This document shows positions 53,025 to 61,442 of a stretch of DNA of 64,000 nt, piece by piece. Below the pieces are notes generated by a model. That model saw only the letters and a list, made by a program, of their open reading frames with translations. It searched no databases and was not told the origin of the DNA. Numbering within the stretch: the first letter of the stretch is position 1; the number at the start of each line of letters is the position of its first letter. A program made the translations under genes and the position numbers. This DNA comes from Thermoplasmata archaeon. Its GTDB lineage: Archaea; Thermoplasmatota; Thermoplasmata; Methanomassiliicoccales; Methanomethylophilaceae. The stretch lies in assembly GCA_015063245.1 (NCBI GenBank), contig SUSV01000001.1, forward strand, positions 1 through 64,000, in the 5' to 3' direction.

Positions 53025-54169
53025 TGCCGGCACTCAACGCGCACATCCTCTACCTGTTCTTCGATTCGGCCAACATGCACAGATGGAACGACCATCTCAG
53101 GCCCGTGGACCTCACGGAGATGGACAAGCAGGCCCACAAGGCCGCAATATCCTGGGTGCTCGGGAAGTTCGAGGAGCAGTCAGGGAAGGAGATCGATTGG
53201 AGGAAGCTCATCGAGCATCAGATGTTCTCCTTCATCCAGCGTTCCGTGCTCACAGACCTGAAGCCCCAGGTGTTCTACAAGATCACGCAGGACAGGAGGG
53301 AGGAGGTCAATGTCTTCGTCATCAATGAGTTCGACCGGCTCGTCCCCGATTCCGATCCTGATTTCAGGGCGAGGTTCCTCGAGTATCTCAGGAACGACCC
53401 GGATTCCAAGGAAGATGAGATCGTCCGCGCCGCGCATTACCTCGCCACGCGCTGGGAGTTCGAGCTCATTTATGATTCGAACAGGTCCCTGTACGGCATC
53501 GATATCACGCGTCAGGAGATCGACGAGCAGATCGACCAGCACAAGGACCTGAAGGGCGTGGGCCAGATGGCCACGGACAGGTCCGCTACGTTCAACTTCG
53601 TCGACCTCATCGGGCAGCTCAGGTTCCAGCAGCGCTGGGCAAGGACGCCCCGCATCCCGAAGACGGCTGTGCTCGGACATTCGCTCATGGTCGCCAACGC
53701 GGTCTATCTCAACGACCTCGACGTCAGGGTCTCGGACAGACAGATCTACAACGATTACTACACTGCGCTGTTCCATGACCTTCCGGAGGTCCTCACCAAG
53801 GATGTGATCACGCCCATCAAGGTGAACGTCTCCGGTCTCGCGGCGCTCCTGGAGGAGTACGAGCACGACCAGGTCGAGGCGAAGATCCTCCCGCTCATCG
53901 AGCCGGAATGGCGCGACGAGTTCAGATTCATGGTCTACGACCCCTTCTCCGACATGGATGACGAGAAGTTCGGGAAACGCGACGGATATGATATCAAGAC
54001 ATGTGATCTGATGGCGGCATACATGGAGGCGCACATCTCCATCCGCTACGGTGTCAGTTCTTCAACCCTCAGGGAGGGTGAGAAGGATATACGCGACAAG
54101 CTCTGCTCCAGGAACAGGGGCATCGATGCCAAGAGGATAATCGAGGATCTCGAAGCAATGCATATTTGA
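53024..54169 (+). CDS. HD-domain phosphohydrolase
   Basis: 381 residues. The HD motif is His251-Asp252 in LFHDLPEVLTKD, with an upstream metal histidine in VLGHSLMVAN and a later Asp in IKTCDLMAAYMEAH. The pattern resembles the YfbR/HDc nucleotidase-type group. The N-terminal half (about 1-180) is helical and unassigned. Likely hydrolyses a phosphorylated nucleotide, but the substrate is unknown. Coupled to the small membrane protein upstream. Confidence 0.82.
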   Translation: MPALNAHILYLFFDSANMHRWNDHLRPVDLTEMDKQAHKAAISWVLGKFEEQSGKEIDWRKLIEHQMFSFIQRSVLTDLKPQVFYKITQDRREEVNVFVINEFDRLVPDSDPDFRARFLEYLRNDPDSKEDEIVRAAHYLATRWEFELIYDSNRSLYGIDITRQEIDEQIDQHKDLKGVGQMATDRSATFNFVDLIGQLRFQQRWARTPRIPKTAVLGHSLMVANAVYLNDLDVRVSDRQIYNDYYTALFHDLPEVLTKDVITPIKVNVSGLAALLEEYEHDQVEAKILPLIEPEWRDEFRFMVYDPFSDMDDEKFGKRDGYDIKTCDLMAAYMEAHISIRYGVSSSTLREGEKDIRDKLCSRNRGIDAKRIIEDLEAMHI

Positions 54170-54192
54170 GTGATGGATTCTTTTGGTCACTC

Positions 54193-54750
54193 ATGAGAAA
54201 GGATTTCGGAGCAAAAGCCTGCATCTACCCTGAGCCCGTGCTCATCATCGCAACGTACAACGATGACGGCACCCCCAATGCCATGAATGCCGCATGGGGC
54301 GGCATCCACGAGGATTACGAGATCGGCCTATGTCTCTCGCCCGAGCACAAGACGGTAGAGAACATCCTGAAGCGCAAAGCATTCACTGTGAGCTTCGCCA
54401 CGAAGGAGACCCTGGTCGGAAGCGACTATGTCGGAATCGTATCAGGCAACGATGTGCCAGACAAATTCGCCAAGGCGGGATTCCACGCCGAGAAGAGCGA
54501 GAAGGTCGATGCACCCATCATCAAGGAGATGCCCATCTGCCTCGAGTGCAGGCTCATCAGCTACACCGAGAGGAACTGCGAGTGCATAGGGGAGATCGTC
54601 AATCTCAGCATAGACGATTCGATCATGACCGACGGCAAGGTCGACCTCAGGAAATACCATCCGATCATCTACGACGGAATGAACCACGACTATCTCGCAT
54701 TCGGCGAGAAGGTCGGAAATGCGTTCTGCGACGGAAAACAGCTTAAGTGA
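54193..54750 (+). CDS. Flavin reductase-like FMN-binding protein (flavoredoxin family)
   Basis: 185 residues. The FMN-binding split-barrel: YPEPVLIIATYNDDGTPNAMNAAWGG, then LSPEHKTVENILKRKAFTVSFA and the C-terminal HDYLAFGEKVGNAF, as in flavoredoxins of anaerobes. It transfers electrons to or from bound FMN. ATG 54193 is used; an upstream TTG at 54166 overlaps the HD gene end. Closed by a hairpin terminator. Confidence 0.9.
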   Translation: MRKDFGAKACIYPEPVLIIATYNDDGTPNAMNAAWGGIHEDYEIGLCLSPEHKTVENILKRKAFTVSFATKETLVGSDYVGIVSGNDVPDKFAKAGFHAEKSEKVDAPIIKEMPICLECRLISYTERNCECIGEIVNLSIDDSIMTDGKVDLRKYHPIIYDGMNHDYLAFGEKVGNAFCDGKQLK

Positions 54751-54754
54751 AAAT

Positions 54755-54782
54755 GGAAGGGGTCTCCCCCTTCCGGATTTTT
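54755..54782. terminator. Hairpin terminator between convergent genes
   Basis: GGAAGGGG (54755-54762) pairs with CCCCTTCC (54767-54774), followed by GGATTTTT. It lies between the flavin reductase gene and the serS stop on the other strand. Confidence 0.7.
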
Positions 54783-54788
54783 AGTGTT

Positions 54789-56063
54789 TCAGTGTCTCTT
54801 ATCGATGACTTCCTGTCCCCTCATGTAGGGTCTCAGGACTTCGGGGATGGTGATGGTGCCATCCTTGTTCTGATAGTTCTCCATGATCGCTACGATGGTC
54901 CTGGGGAGCGCGAGTCCGGATCCGTTCAGGGTGTGGACGAACTCGCTCTTCAGGTGGGGCTCGGGCCTGTACTTGATCCTTGCCCTCCTTGCCTGGAAGT
55001 CCGTGAAGTTCGAGCATGAGGATGCCTCGAGCCATGCGTCCTTTCCGGGAGCGTAGAGCTCGAGATCGTAGCATTTGGAGCATGAGAAGCTCATGTCCCC
55101 TGTGCACAGGAGAAGCACCCTGTAGGGCAGCTGGAGCCCGTTGATGAGGTCCTCCGCGTTCTTCCTGAGCTCCTCGAGCCTCTCGTATGACTTGCTGGGC
55201 TCGACGAAGTTGACCATCTCGGTCTTCCTGAACTCGTGGACACGGATGATTCCCTTGGTGTCGGCGTGCTTTCCTACCTCGCGCCTGTAGGATGTCAGGT
55301 TGGCGGTGTAGTAGATGGGGAGCTGCGACCTGTCGAGTATCTCGTCCTGGAGCAGGTTGGTGATGGGGACCTCTGCCGTGGGGTTGAGGTACATGTCGTC
55401 CTTGGGCAGGTAGTACATATCGTCCTTGAGGTTGGGGTACTGTCCCGTTCCGATGACGGCTGCCTTGTTGATGACCGCGGGGACGACGAGCTCAGTGTAG
55501 CCCTGGTCCTTGTGCATGTCGAGGAAGTAGTTGATGAGGGCGCGCTCGAGCCTTGCTCCGTCGCCCTTCATGACGTAGAATCCGCTTCCGGCGACCTTGG
55601 TTCCCCTGTCGAAATCGATGATGTCCAATTCCTCGGCGAGCTCCCAGTGCTCCTTGGGCTTGAAGTCGAACTTCCTCTTCTCTCCGGCCTCGTATACGAC
55701 CACGTTCTCCGTGTCGTCCTTTCCGATGGGGACGGACTCATGAGGGATGTTGGGGATGTTGAGGACGCAGTCGTTCCTGACGACCTCGAGCTCTGCCATG
55801 CGGGCATCGTTCGCCTTGATCTTGTCTCCGACCTCGCGCATCTCTGCGATCTTGGCGTCCTTCTCCTCGCCCTTGGGCATCTTGGAGATCTCCATGGAGA
55901 CGTCGTTCCTGATCTTCCTGAGGCGGTTGTTCTCATCAGTGAGCGCCCTCCATTCGGAATCTGCCTCGAGGAATCTGTCGAGGATGGTCTCGTCTCTGTT
56001 CCTGTTCCTGATCATCGTCCTGATCATGTCAGGGTTCGATCTGATCACGTTAACATCTAGCAT
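54789..56063 (-). CDS. serS: Seryl-tRNA synthetase, common type
   Basis: 424 residues. The N-terminal coiled-coil tRNA-binding arm (about 30-100) is followed by the class II core: motif 1 around QGYTELVVPAVINK, motif 2 FRKTEMVNF and motif 3 NGSGLALPRTIVAIMENYQ. This is the widespread SerRS, not the rare zinc-dependent methanogen form. It starts 9 bases downstream of the CRM-domain gene on the same strand, forming an operon with RNase P component 4. Confidence 0.97.
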   Translation of the reverse strand: MLDVNVIRSNPDMIRTMIRNRNRDETILDRFLEADSEWRALTDENNRLRKIRNDVSMEISKMPKGEEKDAKIAEMREVGDKIKANDARMAELEVVRNDCVLNIPNIPHESVPIGKDDTENVVVYEAGEKRKFDFKPKEHWELAEELDIIDFDRGTKVAGSGFYVMKGDGARLERALINYFLDMHKDQGYTELVVPAVINKAAVIGTGQYPNLKDDMYYLPKDDMYLNPTAEVPITNLLQDEILDRSQLPIYYTANLTSYRREVGKHADTKGIIRVHEFRKTEMVNFVEPSKSYERLEELRKNAEDLINGLQLPYRVLLLCTGDMSFSCSKCYDLELYAPGKDAWLEASSCSNFTDFQARRARIKYRPEPHLKSEFVHTLNGSGLALPRTIVAIMENYQNKDGTITIPEVLRPYMRGQEVIDKRH

Positions 56064-56072
56064 CTCATTACC

Positions 56073-56366
56073 TCAGAATTTCTTTTGGGAGAGTGAAGTC
56101 CAGGTCCTCTTGTCGGTGACGATCATGACCCCGCCGCGGACATCCACGATGACCGCTCCGGTGTTCTCCTCGATCGCGGCCGCGATATCCTTGGCGCCCT
56201 CGTCCGAGTTGGACAGCACCTTGATCTTTATGAGACGGTTCTTCTTCAGCTGGGCGGTGATCTCATCGTAGATGCCCTGGTCCAGCCCGTCCTTTCCGAC
56301 GTGGACTGTGGGGCTGAGCTCGTTTGCACGTCTGATGAGTTCCTTTCTTGCATCCTTCTCCGTCAT
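56073..56366 (-). CDS. YhbY-family CRM-domain RNA-binding protein
   Basis: 97 residues. The CRM/YhbY fold: ELSPTVHVGKDGLDQGIYDEI, LIKIKVLS, and ending near TGAVIVDVRGGVMIV. Bacterial YhbY binds pre-50S ribosomes, so ribosome assembly is likely. ATG 56366 overlaps the end of the RNase P component gene by 4 bases. Confidence 0.93.
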   Translation of the reverse strand: MTEKDARKELIRRANELSPTVHVGKDGLDQGIYDEITAQLKKNRLIKIKVLSNSDEGAKDIAAAIEENTGAVIVDVRGGVMIVTDKRTWTSLSQKKF

Positions 56367-56680
56367 ATTCTCTGCTCCCTTATGTACGGTATGCGCCGTA
56401 CTTCGCCGCACACATCGCAGGTCATGCAGACCTTATGGTTCGAAAGGCGGACCGAACAGTTCACCCCCGGCATCATGGGGAGGTGGCAGTTCTTGCAGTA
56501 CTTCCTGTCCTTCGGTATCGTCACCTGCGTCTTGCCGCTTATGCTCCTGGCAATCTCGACGTATCTCCTGGCCCTGTCGTCCCTGCCGGCTCTTACGGCA
56601 TCCTCGGAGAGGTCTAGCAGTTTGGTGATGCGCTCCTCTCCGATCTCACGGACCACATTGTTCGGGATACGGCGTGACAT
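56363..56680 (-). CDS. rnp4: Ribonuclease P protein component 4 (Rpp21/Rpr2)
   Basis: 105 residues. The two N-terminal helices (ERITKLLDLSEDAVRAGRDD, ARRYVEIARSIS) and the zinc ribbon with C62, C65, C88 and C91 (YCKNCHLPMMPGVNC and CMTCDVCG) are typical. It assists RNase P RNA in maturing tRNA 5' ends. First gene of the RNase P4-YhbY-SerRS operon. A TATA-like TTATAATA lies about 40 bases upstream. Confidence 0.92.
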   Translation of the reverse strand: MSRRIPNNVVREIGEERITKLLDLSEDAVRAGRDDRARRYVEIARSISGKTQVTIPKDRKYCKNCHLPMMPGVNCSVRLSNHKVCMTCDVCGEVRRIPYIREQRI

Positions 56681-56772
56681 GTGTGCTCCTATAAATGGTG
56701 GTCATCCCGCGCGCTATTATAAGTATTGTCCTTGTCGTGCGCGGATTGCGCGTCTGTGCATGGGTACGGATG

Positions 56773-57783
56773 TCAGATCACAGGGAGCAGCGACAGCAGG
56801 TATTCGCGGATCTCCTGCTCCTCTCCCTCGAACGAGCCCTCGTCTCCGGCATAGGTGTCGAAGAGGAATTCCATATACTCGTGGAATGCGACGATGGCAC
56901 TGTCCCAGGAGGCCTTCCTGATATCTATACCAAGGATGTCGTTCTTGAGCACCCACTCGTCCCTGTCCTCATCGTATGCGGTCTTCGCAACCACGGTGTT
57001 GAGGAGCTCCCTGTCGGAGTTCTTCGTGACGATGGTGTGGAAGTTGAGCTCGGGGATGGTGTAGCAGAGCTTGATCCTGTCCACGTTCCTGATGTGGCCG
57101 TTCTCGTTCCTGTTGACCTTCCCGATGACGATGACGGGTCCCGCCTTGGAGAACGTAGGGATGTCCGACGGCGCGATGTTCTTGTCGAAGGACACGGGTT
57201 CAAGGAACTCATCGTTCTTCAGGTTCCAGTGGTTGAACTTCTTCTTGTCCCTGACGATGACACCGACAGCGGCGGATACCTCCTCCTTGAGGTCGGTGTA
57301 GGGGAGGATCTTCTGCTTGTCGAATCCCTTGAACCTTCCCTGCCTCTCGTCGTTACCGTACTCGAGCATGTATCCCTCAAGGTGGTCGTTGAGCACGATG
57401 AGGTCCTTCGCTATGACGGCCCTCGATTGGTCGTCCTCGAAGAAATCGGTCATCCAAGTTCCTACTGCGCCTTTGCCGAGGAAATCGAGTGTGGCACAGA
57501 CGATCTTGAGTGCCTTCTCGAGCGCGACCTCGTTGCCTGCGCTCGGCCCCGATCCGATCCCGGATTCGGAACCTCCGATGCTCAGATCGAACTTCTTCAG
57601 CAGGTCCCTCGGTATCTCATTCTGCAGCCTCAGCTCGAGCCTCAGCATCATGGACCCGATGTCCGTGATGAGGGTCTGGATGTCGACCATGGTCTGGCCT
57701 GCTACTGATATGGGTACCCCTGATTTGTCCTCAGGGTCAACTGGAAGGACTTTGAATCCGAATGAGTGCATCAGCGTCGTCAT
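56773..57783 (-). CDS. Conserved-looking hypothetical protein, 336 residues
   Basis: Soluble protein with no family I can name. It is a mixed alpha/beta protein with acidic ends; a GxGSGPSAGNEVALEK stretch near residue 80 is a flexible glycine-rich loop, not a canonical P-loop. ATG 57783 is used (a GTG lies one codon earlier). An AT-rich TATA-like stretch about 20 bases upstream suggests a leaderless mRNA. It is divergent from L10e and 92 bases from the RNase P4 operon, but shares no operon with them. Confidence 0.65.
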   Translation of the reverse strand: MTTLMHSFGFKVLPVDPEDKSGVPISVAGQTMVDIQTLITDIGSMMLRLELRLQNEIPRDLLKKFDLSIGGSESGIGSGPSAGNEVALEKALKIVCATLDFLGKGAVGTWMTDFFEDDQSRAVIAKDLIVLNDHLEGYMLEYGNDERQGRFKGFDKQKILPYTDLKEEVSAAVGVIVRDKKKFNHWNLKNDEFLEPVSFDKNIAPSDIPTFSKAGPVIVIGKVNRNENGHIRNVDRIKLCYTIPELNFHTIVTKNSDRELLNTVVAKTAYDEDRDEWVLKNDILGIDIRKASWDSAIVAFHEYMEFLFDTYAGDEGSFEGEEQEIREYLLSLLPVI

Positions 57784-57926
57784 CACGTGGAAACTTAATA
57801 ATAATTGTCGGCGCTTCGAGACTTTAGTTACCAGTTTTCGGCCGCTGTTTTCTTAATGTTTATAATAGAACAGAGGAAGCCTGCCATAACATTTATATGG
57901 ACGTTGTTAATCGTCCGAGACAGAAC

Positions 57927-58007
57927 ATGGAGGGTAACCTAGACGTTATATACGGCGTCCTGATTGCCATCTCCTATCACAATCACAATTGGTGGTGTCA
58001 ATGGTAA
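57927..58007 (+). other. Possible 26-codon upstream ORF before L10e
   Basis: ATG 57927 opens a 26-codon frame ending in TAA at 58005-58007, overlapping the L10e start by 7 bases. The end is rich in His, Asn and Trp (YHNHNWWCQW). A TATA-like TTTATATGG lies about 35 bases upstream. A second TATA-like TTATATA inside it could instead start a shorter transcript, so this may not be translated. Confidence 0.25.
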
Positions 58008-58519
58008 GAAAGCCAGCATCGATGTACAGACAGATCAAAGGACAGGCATACACTCGCCGCGAGTATATGGGAGGAGTGCCTGCAAGCCGTGTTAGCCAGT
58101 ATGAGATGGGAAACCTCAAGCAGGAGTTCCCTGTAACACTCACACTCAAAGTCAAGAACCGTGTCCAGATCAGGCACACCTCTATCGAGGCAGGCCGTAT
58201 CGCAGCAAACAAGGTTCTCACCGCCCAGGCGGGAGTCGCCAACTACCACATGACGGTCAGGGCATTCCCCCACGTCGTTCTCAGGGAGAACAAGCTCGCA
58301 ACCGGAGCAGGAGCTGACCGTGTTTCGAGTGGAATGCGTCAGGGATTCGGAAAGGCGGTCGGAACAGCTGCAAGGCTCGAGCGCAACCAGGCAATCCTGA
58401 CAGTCAGGGTTAACCCCGACAAGGTCGCAGTTGCGAAGGACGCTCTCTGGAGAGCATCCATGAAGTTCCCCTCCCCCTGCTACGTCGACGTAGAGAAGGG
58501 ACAGGAATTCGTCAACTGA
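58001..58519 (+). CDS. rpl10e: 50S ribosomal protein L10e (uL16)
   Basis: 172 residues. Begins MVRKPASMYRQIKGQAYTRREYMGG and contains the tRNA-contacting FPHVVLRENKLATGAGADRVSSGMRQGFGKAVG loop region. GGTGGTG at 57991-57997 is the ribosome-binding site. It binds near the peptidyl-transferase centre. The dph2 gene follows 6 bases later, so they are probably cotranscribed. Confidence 0.97.
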   Translation: MVRKPASMYRQIKGQAYTRREYMGGVPASRVSQYEMGNLKQEFPVTLTLKVKNRVQIRHTSIEAGRIAANKVLTAQAGVANYHMTVRAFPHVVLRENKLATGAGADRVSSGMRQGFGKAVGTAARLERNQAILTVRVNPDKVAVAKDALWRASMKFPSPCYVDVEKGQEFVN

Positions 58520-58525
58520 TCTTAG

Positions 58526-59509
58526 ATGTTCGATTTCCAATTGGACAACATCGTTGCTTGGATCCGCGACGGAGGGTTCTCCTCCGTCGCCCTCCAATTG
58601 CCCGAAGGTCTGAAGATCAGGGCAACTGAAATCGCTGATTACCTGTCTGAGAGGACAGGGGTAGAAGTTTTGGTCATAGGTTTCCCATGTTACGGGGCCT
58701 GCGATCTTTTCAATTACAAGGGAAGAGCCGACGCTCTCGTCCATTTCGGCCATTCGCCGATCCCATCCCAAGGGGACGACCCTAACGTTCTGTACATCGA
58801 GTCCCGTTCCGATGCGACCGTCGACGATTCCATACTGGACAATCTGAAGGAGCTTCCCCAGAGGGTCGGGCTCCTCGCCACCATCCAATATCTCGATCTG
58901 ATCCCCAAGGTGAGGTCCATCCTGGAATCCTCGGGAAGGACCGTCCTCGTAGGCACCGGGGACAGGAGGATAGCCTATCCGGGTCAGGTCCTCGGATGCA
59001 ACTGCAGTTCGGCGGAGGCAGTATTGGACGATGTGGATGCATTCCTTTTCATCGGAGAGGGCGACTTCCATCCTCTCGCCGCCGCTTTCGGGGTCGATAA
59101 GGACATCCTGGTCCTGAATCCGATAACCAACGAGGTCCGCAGCATGTCCGAGACCAGGGACAGGATCCTGAGGAAGAGGTTCGCGGCCATCCAGTCGGCC
59201 AAAGGTGCCCAGAGCTTCCTCGTGATCGTATGCAGCAAGGTCGGACAGGACCGCACATCGGAGGCGGACAGGGTCGTGAGGCTCATCAGGGATCACGGCA
59301 TGAAGGCCTACAAGGCGGTCATGGAGGAGATAACCCCTATATCGCTCATGGCATACCGCGTCGATGCATACGTCAACACCGCATGCCCCCGTGTCGCCAT
59401 GGATGATTCCGCGAAGTACGATCGTCCGATGCTCACCATCCCAGAGCTCGAGATAGTTCTGGATGAGAGGGTATGGGCAGACTATCAATTCGACCAGATC
59501 AGGCCATAA
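58526..59509 (+). CDS. dph2: Diphthamide biosynthesis enzyme Dph2
   Basis: 327 residues. A non-classical radical SAM enzyme that transfers the 3-amino-3-carboxypropyl group of SAM to the diphthamide histidine of EF-2. The three cluster cysteines are C59 (YGACD), C158 or C160 (LGCNC) and C287 (NTACPR); C59 and C287 match the positions known in the Pyrococcus enzyme. Its substrate EF-2, with His612, is encoded at 5757-7997. Coupled to L10e; ends in TAA. Confidence 0.94.
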   Translation: MFDFQLDNIVAWIRDGGFSSVALQLPEGLKIRATEIADYLSERTGVEVLVIGFPCYGACDLFNYKGRADALVHFGHSPIPSQGDDPNVLYIESRSDATVDDSILDNLKELPQRVGLLATIQYLDLIPKVRSILESSGRTVLVGTGDRRIAYPGQVLGCNCSSAEAVLDDVDAFLFIGEGDFHPLAAAFGVDKDILVLNPITNEVRSMSETRDRILRKRFAAIQSAKGAQSFLVIVCSKVGQDRTSEADRVVRLIRDHGMKAYKAVMEEITPISLMAYRVDAYVNTACPRVAMDDSAKYDRPMLTIPELEIVLDERVWADYQFDQIRP

Positions 59510-59548
59510 GACCCATCTTTATTATTAGTAGAAGATATTGGAGTCATC

Positions 59549-60292
59549 ATGTTCACAACCGAGTCTCTTCTTACCAGCGACCTTCCGAAGGTACGTGTCG
59601 GAATCGGACGTGGGACCCAGGCGGGCAACGTGGAGAAGAGCGTAGCAGCGATGAAGCAGTATGATGTAAGGATATACGACGACCCGGAGATGCTGGCCGA
59701 TGACCTTGCAACAGGCAAGATCGATGCGGCCATCCGCGGCGACATGTCCTCATCGGTTCTCCTTCCGATTCTCAAGAAGAAGCTCGGACTCAACGCACTC
59801 GAGAGGATCGTTTTCATGGAACCTCTCAATGGCAAGATGATCATCATGGCACCCGTCGGGATCGATGAGGGGTGGTCCGATGCTCAGAGGACGGAGCTTG
59901 CAAGACAGTGCGTCAAGATGGCCAAGAGGGTCGGATTGGGAACGAAGGTCGCAGTCATGTCCGGAGGAAGGTGCGAGGATGTCGGAAGATGCAAGGCCGT
60001 CGACAGGTCCATCGAGAGCGCACGCAAGATCGTGAAGCAGCTCACCGAGGAAGGCTACGACGCATACCACTGCCAGATCCTCATCGAGGATGCCGTCAAC
60101 AACGCCGATATCCTGATCGCTCCGGAGGGCATAACAGGCAACATCATCTTCAGGACCCTGCATTTCATCGGGGGCGCAAAGGCACTGGGGGCACCCATCG
60201 TCAATACGGACAAGGTGTTCATCGATACATCCAGGGTGAAGACGGATTACACTGATTCCATCGCATTGGCGATGAGGATGACGGAGGAATGA
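59549..60292 (+). CDS. mtxX: Methanogenesis marker protein 4 (MtxX, PTA/PTB-like)
   Basis: 247 residues. Related to phosphotransacetylases but confined to methanogens: VRVGIGRGTQAGNVEKSV at the N-terminus, then GLGTKVAVMSGGRCEDVGRC and IAPEGITGNIIFRTLHFIGGAKALGAP. Its biochemical role is not established; it has been linked to methyltransfer. GGAGT precedes the ATG. Its stop is at the start of the queD gene, placing a methanogen marker in front of the preQ0 genes. Confidence 0.85.
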   Translation: MFTTESLLTSDLPKVRVGIGRGTQAGNVEKSVAAMKQYDVRIYDDPEMLADDLATGKIDAAIRGDMSSSVLLPILKKKLGLNALERIVFMEPLNGKMIIMAPVGIDEGWSDAQRTELARQCVKMAKRVGLGTKVAVMSGGRCEDVGRCKAVDRSIESARKIVKQLTEEGYDAYHCQILIEDAVNNADILIAPEGITGNIIFRTLHFIGGAKALGAPIVNTDKVFIDTSRVKTDYTDSIALAMRMTEE

Positions 60293-60294
60293 GT

Positions 60295-60768
60295 ATGTAT
60301 CTTGAGATAGACGGTGGCTACGGAGGCATAAGGTTCTCCGCATGTCATTTCATACCTAGGCACGAGAAGTGCTCTAGACTGCACGGACACTCCTATATCG
60401 TCCGCCTCAGGCTCGAGGGGGACATAGGGGAAGAGGGGATGATCATGGACTTCGTGGTCCTCAAGAAGAAGCTGAAGGAGATGATCGACGAGGTCGACCA
60501 CAAGACGCTCCTTCCCACGAAATCCTCTGATGTCAAGATAAATGTCTCCGAAGATTCGGTCGAGGCGATCTGCGACGGGAAGAGGTACGTCTTCCCGAAG
60601 ATGGATGTCACGCTTCTCGACATCCCGACCACCACTGCCGAGGAGATGTCGAAGATGATGACGCTCCGTATGGTCAGGGAGCTTACGTTCCCCCCGAACG
60701 TCAAATCCGTCTCGATCGGTCTTGACGAGGAGCGCGGGCAGACGGCTTGGTACACGCAGGTGCTATGA
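60295..60768 (+). CDS. queD: 6-carboxy-tetrahydropterin synthase (QueD / PTPS family)
   Basis: 157 residues. Makes 6-carboxy-tetrahydropterin, the first committed intermediate of preQ0 for archaeosine. Catalytic and zinc residues in this numbering: His18, Cys26 and His30/His32 (CSRLHGH), with the later LDHKT-like VDHKTLLP. ATG 60295 is preferred because GGAGG (60283-60287) is correctly spaced for it; an ATG at 60289 would leave only one base. It overlaps queC by one base. Confidence 0.9.
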   Translation: MYLEIDGGYGGIRFSACHFIPRHEKCSRLHGHSYIVRLRLEGDIGEEGMIMDFVVLKKKLKEMIDEVDHKTLLPTKSSDVKINVSEDSVEAICDGKRYVFPKMDVTLLDIPTTTAEEMSKMMTLRMVRELTFPPNVKSVSIGLDEERGQTAWYTQVL

Positions 60769-61442
60769 TGCCCAAAGCAGTGGTACTTCTGTCCGGCGGA
60801 TTGGATTCCACCACATGTCTGGCACAGGCGATAGCGGACGGCTGCGAACCGACCGCCCTGAGCTTCAGATACGGTCAGAGGCACACCAAGGAGCTCACCT
60901 CCGCCGCCAATGTTTGTAAATTCTATAACATTCCGCATGTCATCATCGACCTGAACCTCAGCTCGTTCCGTTCAGCGCTCACGAGGGGCGATATCGATGT
61001 CCCCATGGACCGCGAAGGGGAGCTCGATCAGGTAATACCGATCACATACGTTCCCGCAAGGAACATCGTCTTCCTGAGCATCGCCGCAGGTCTCTGCGAG
61101 TCCATCGATGCCGACAGGATATACATAGGGGTGAACGCAGTGGATTATTCCGGTTATCCCGACTGCACGCCCGAATTCATCCAAGCCTTCCAGCACACCC
61201 TCGAGGTGGGCACCAAGGCAGGAAAGGAAGGGCACCCCATCAAGATCGTCACCCCCATCGGAATGGATTCCAAGGCCGATATCGTCAGAAGGGGAAAGAG
61301 GCTGGGCGCACCGCTCCATCTTACCTGGTCATGCTACAACGGCGGGGAGAAGGCATGCGGTCACTGCGACTCATGCAGGCTGAGACTGGCCGGATTCAAG
61401 GAAGCTGGATTCAAGGATGAGATTCCCTATGAGGATATGTGA
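60768..61442 (+). CDS. queC: 7-cyano-7-deazaguanine synthase
   Basis: 224 residues. Converts 7-carboxy-7-deazaguanine to preQ0 with ATP and ammonia. The PP-loop LSGGLDSTT is at the N-terminus, and the C-terminal zinc site has four cysteines in CYNGGEKACGHCDSC. In archaea preQ0 is inserted into tRNA position 15 as archaeosine. ATG 60768 has GGTG at a normal distance; ATG 60765 is the alternative. It overlaps queE by 14 bases. Confidence 0.94.
   Translation: MPKAVVLLSGGLDSTTCLAQAIADGCEPTALSFRYGQRHTKELTSAANVCKFYNIPHVIIDLNLSSFRSALTRGDIDVPMDREGELDQVIPITYVPARNIVFLSIAAGLCESIDADRIYIGVNAVDYSGYPDCTPEFIQAFQHTLEVGTKAGKEGHPIKIVTPIGMDSKADIVRRGKRLGAPLHLTWSCYNGGEKACGHCDSCRLRLAGFKEAGFKDEIPYEDM

Noticed and set aside
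57998..59488. 496-codon open frame antisense to L10e and dph2
   Set aside because: It spans two well-supported genes on the other strand and has no conserved motif; an artefact of codon bias.
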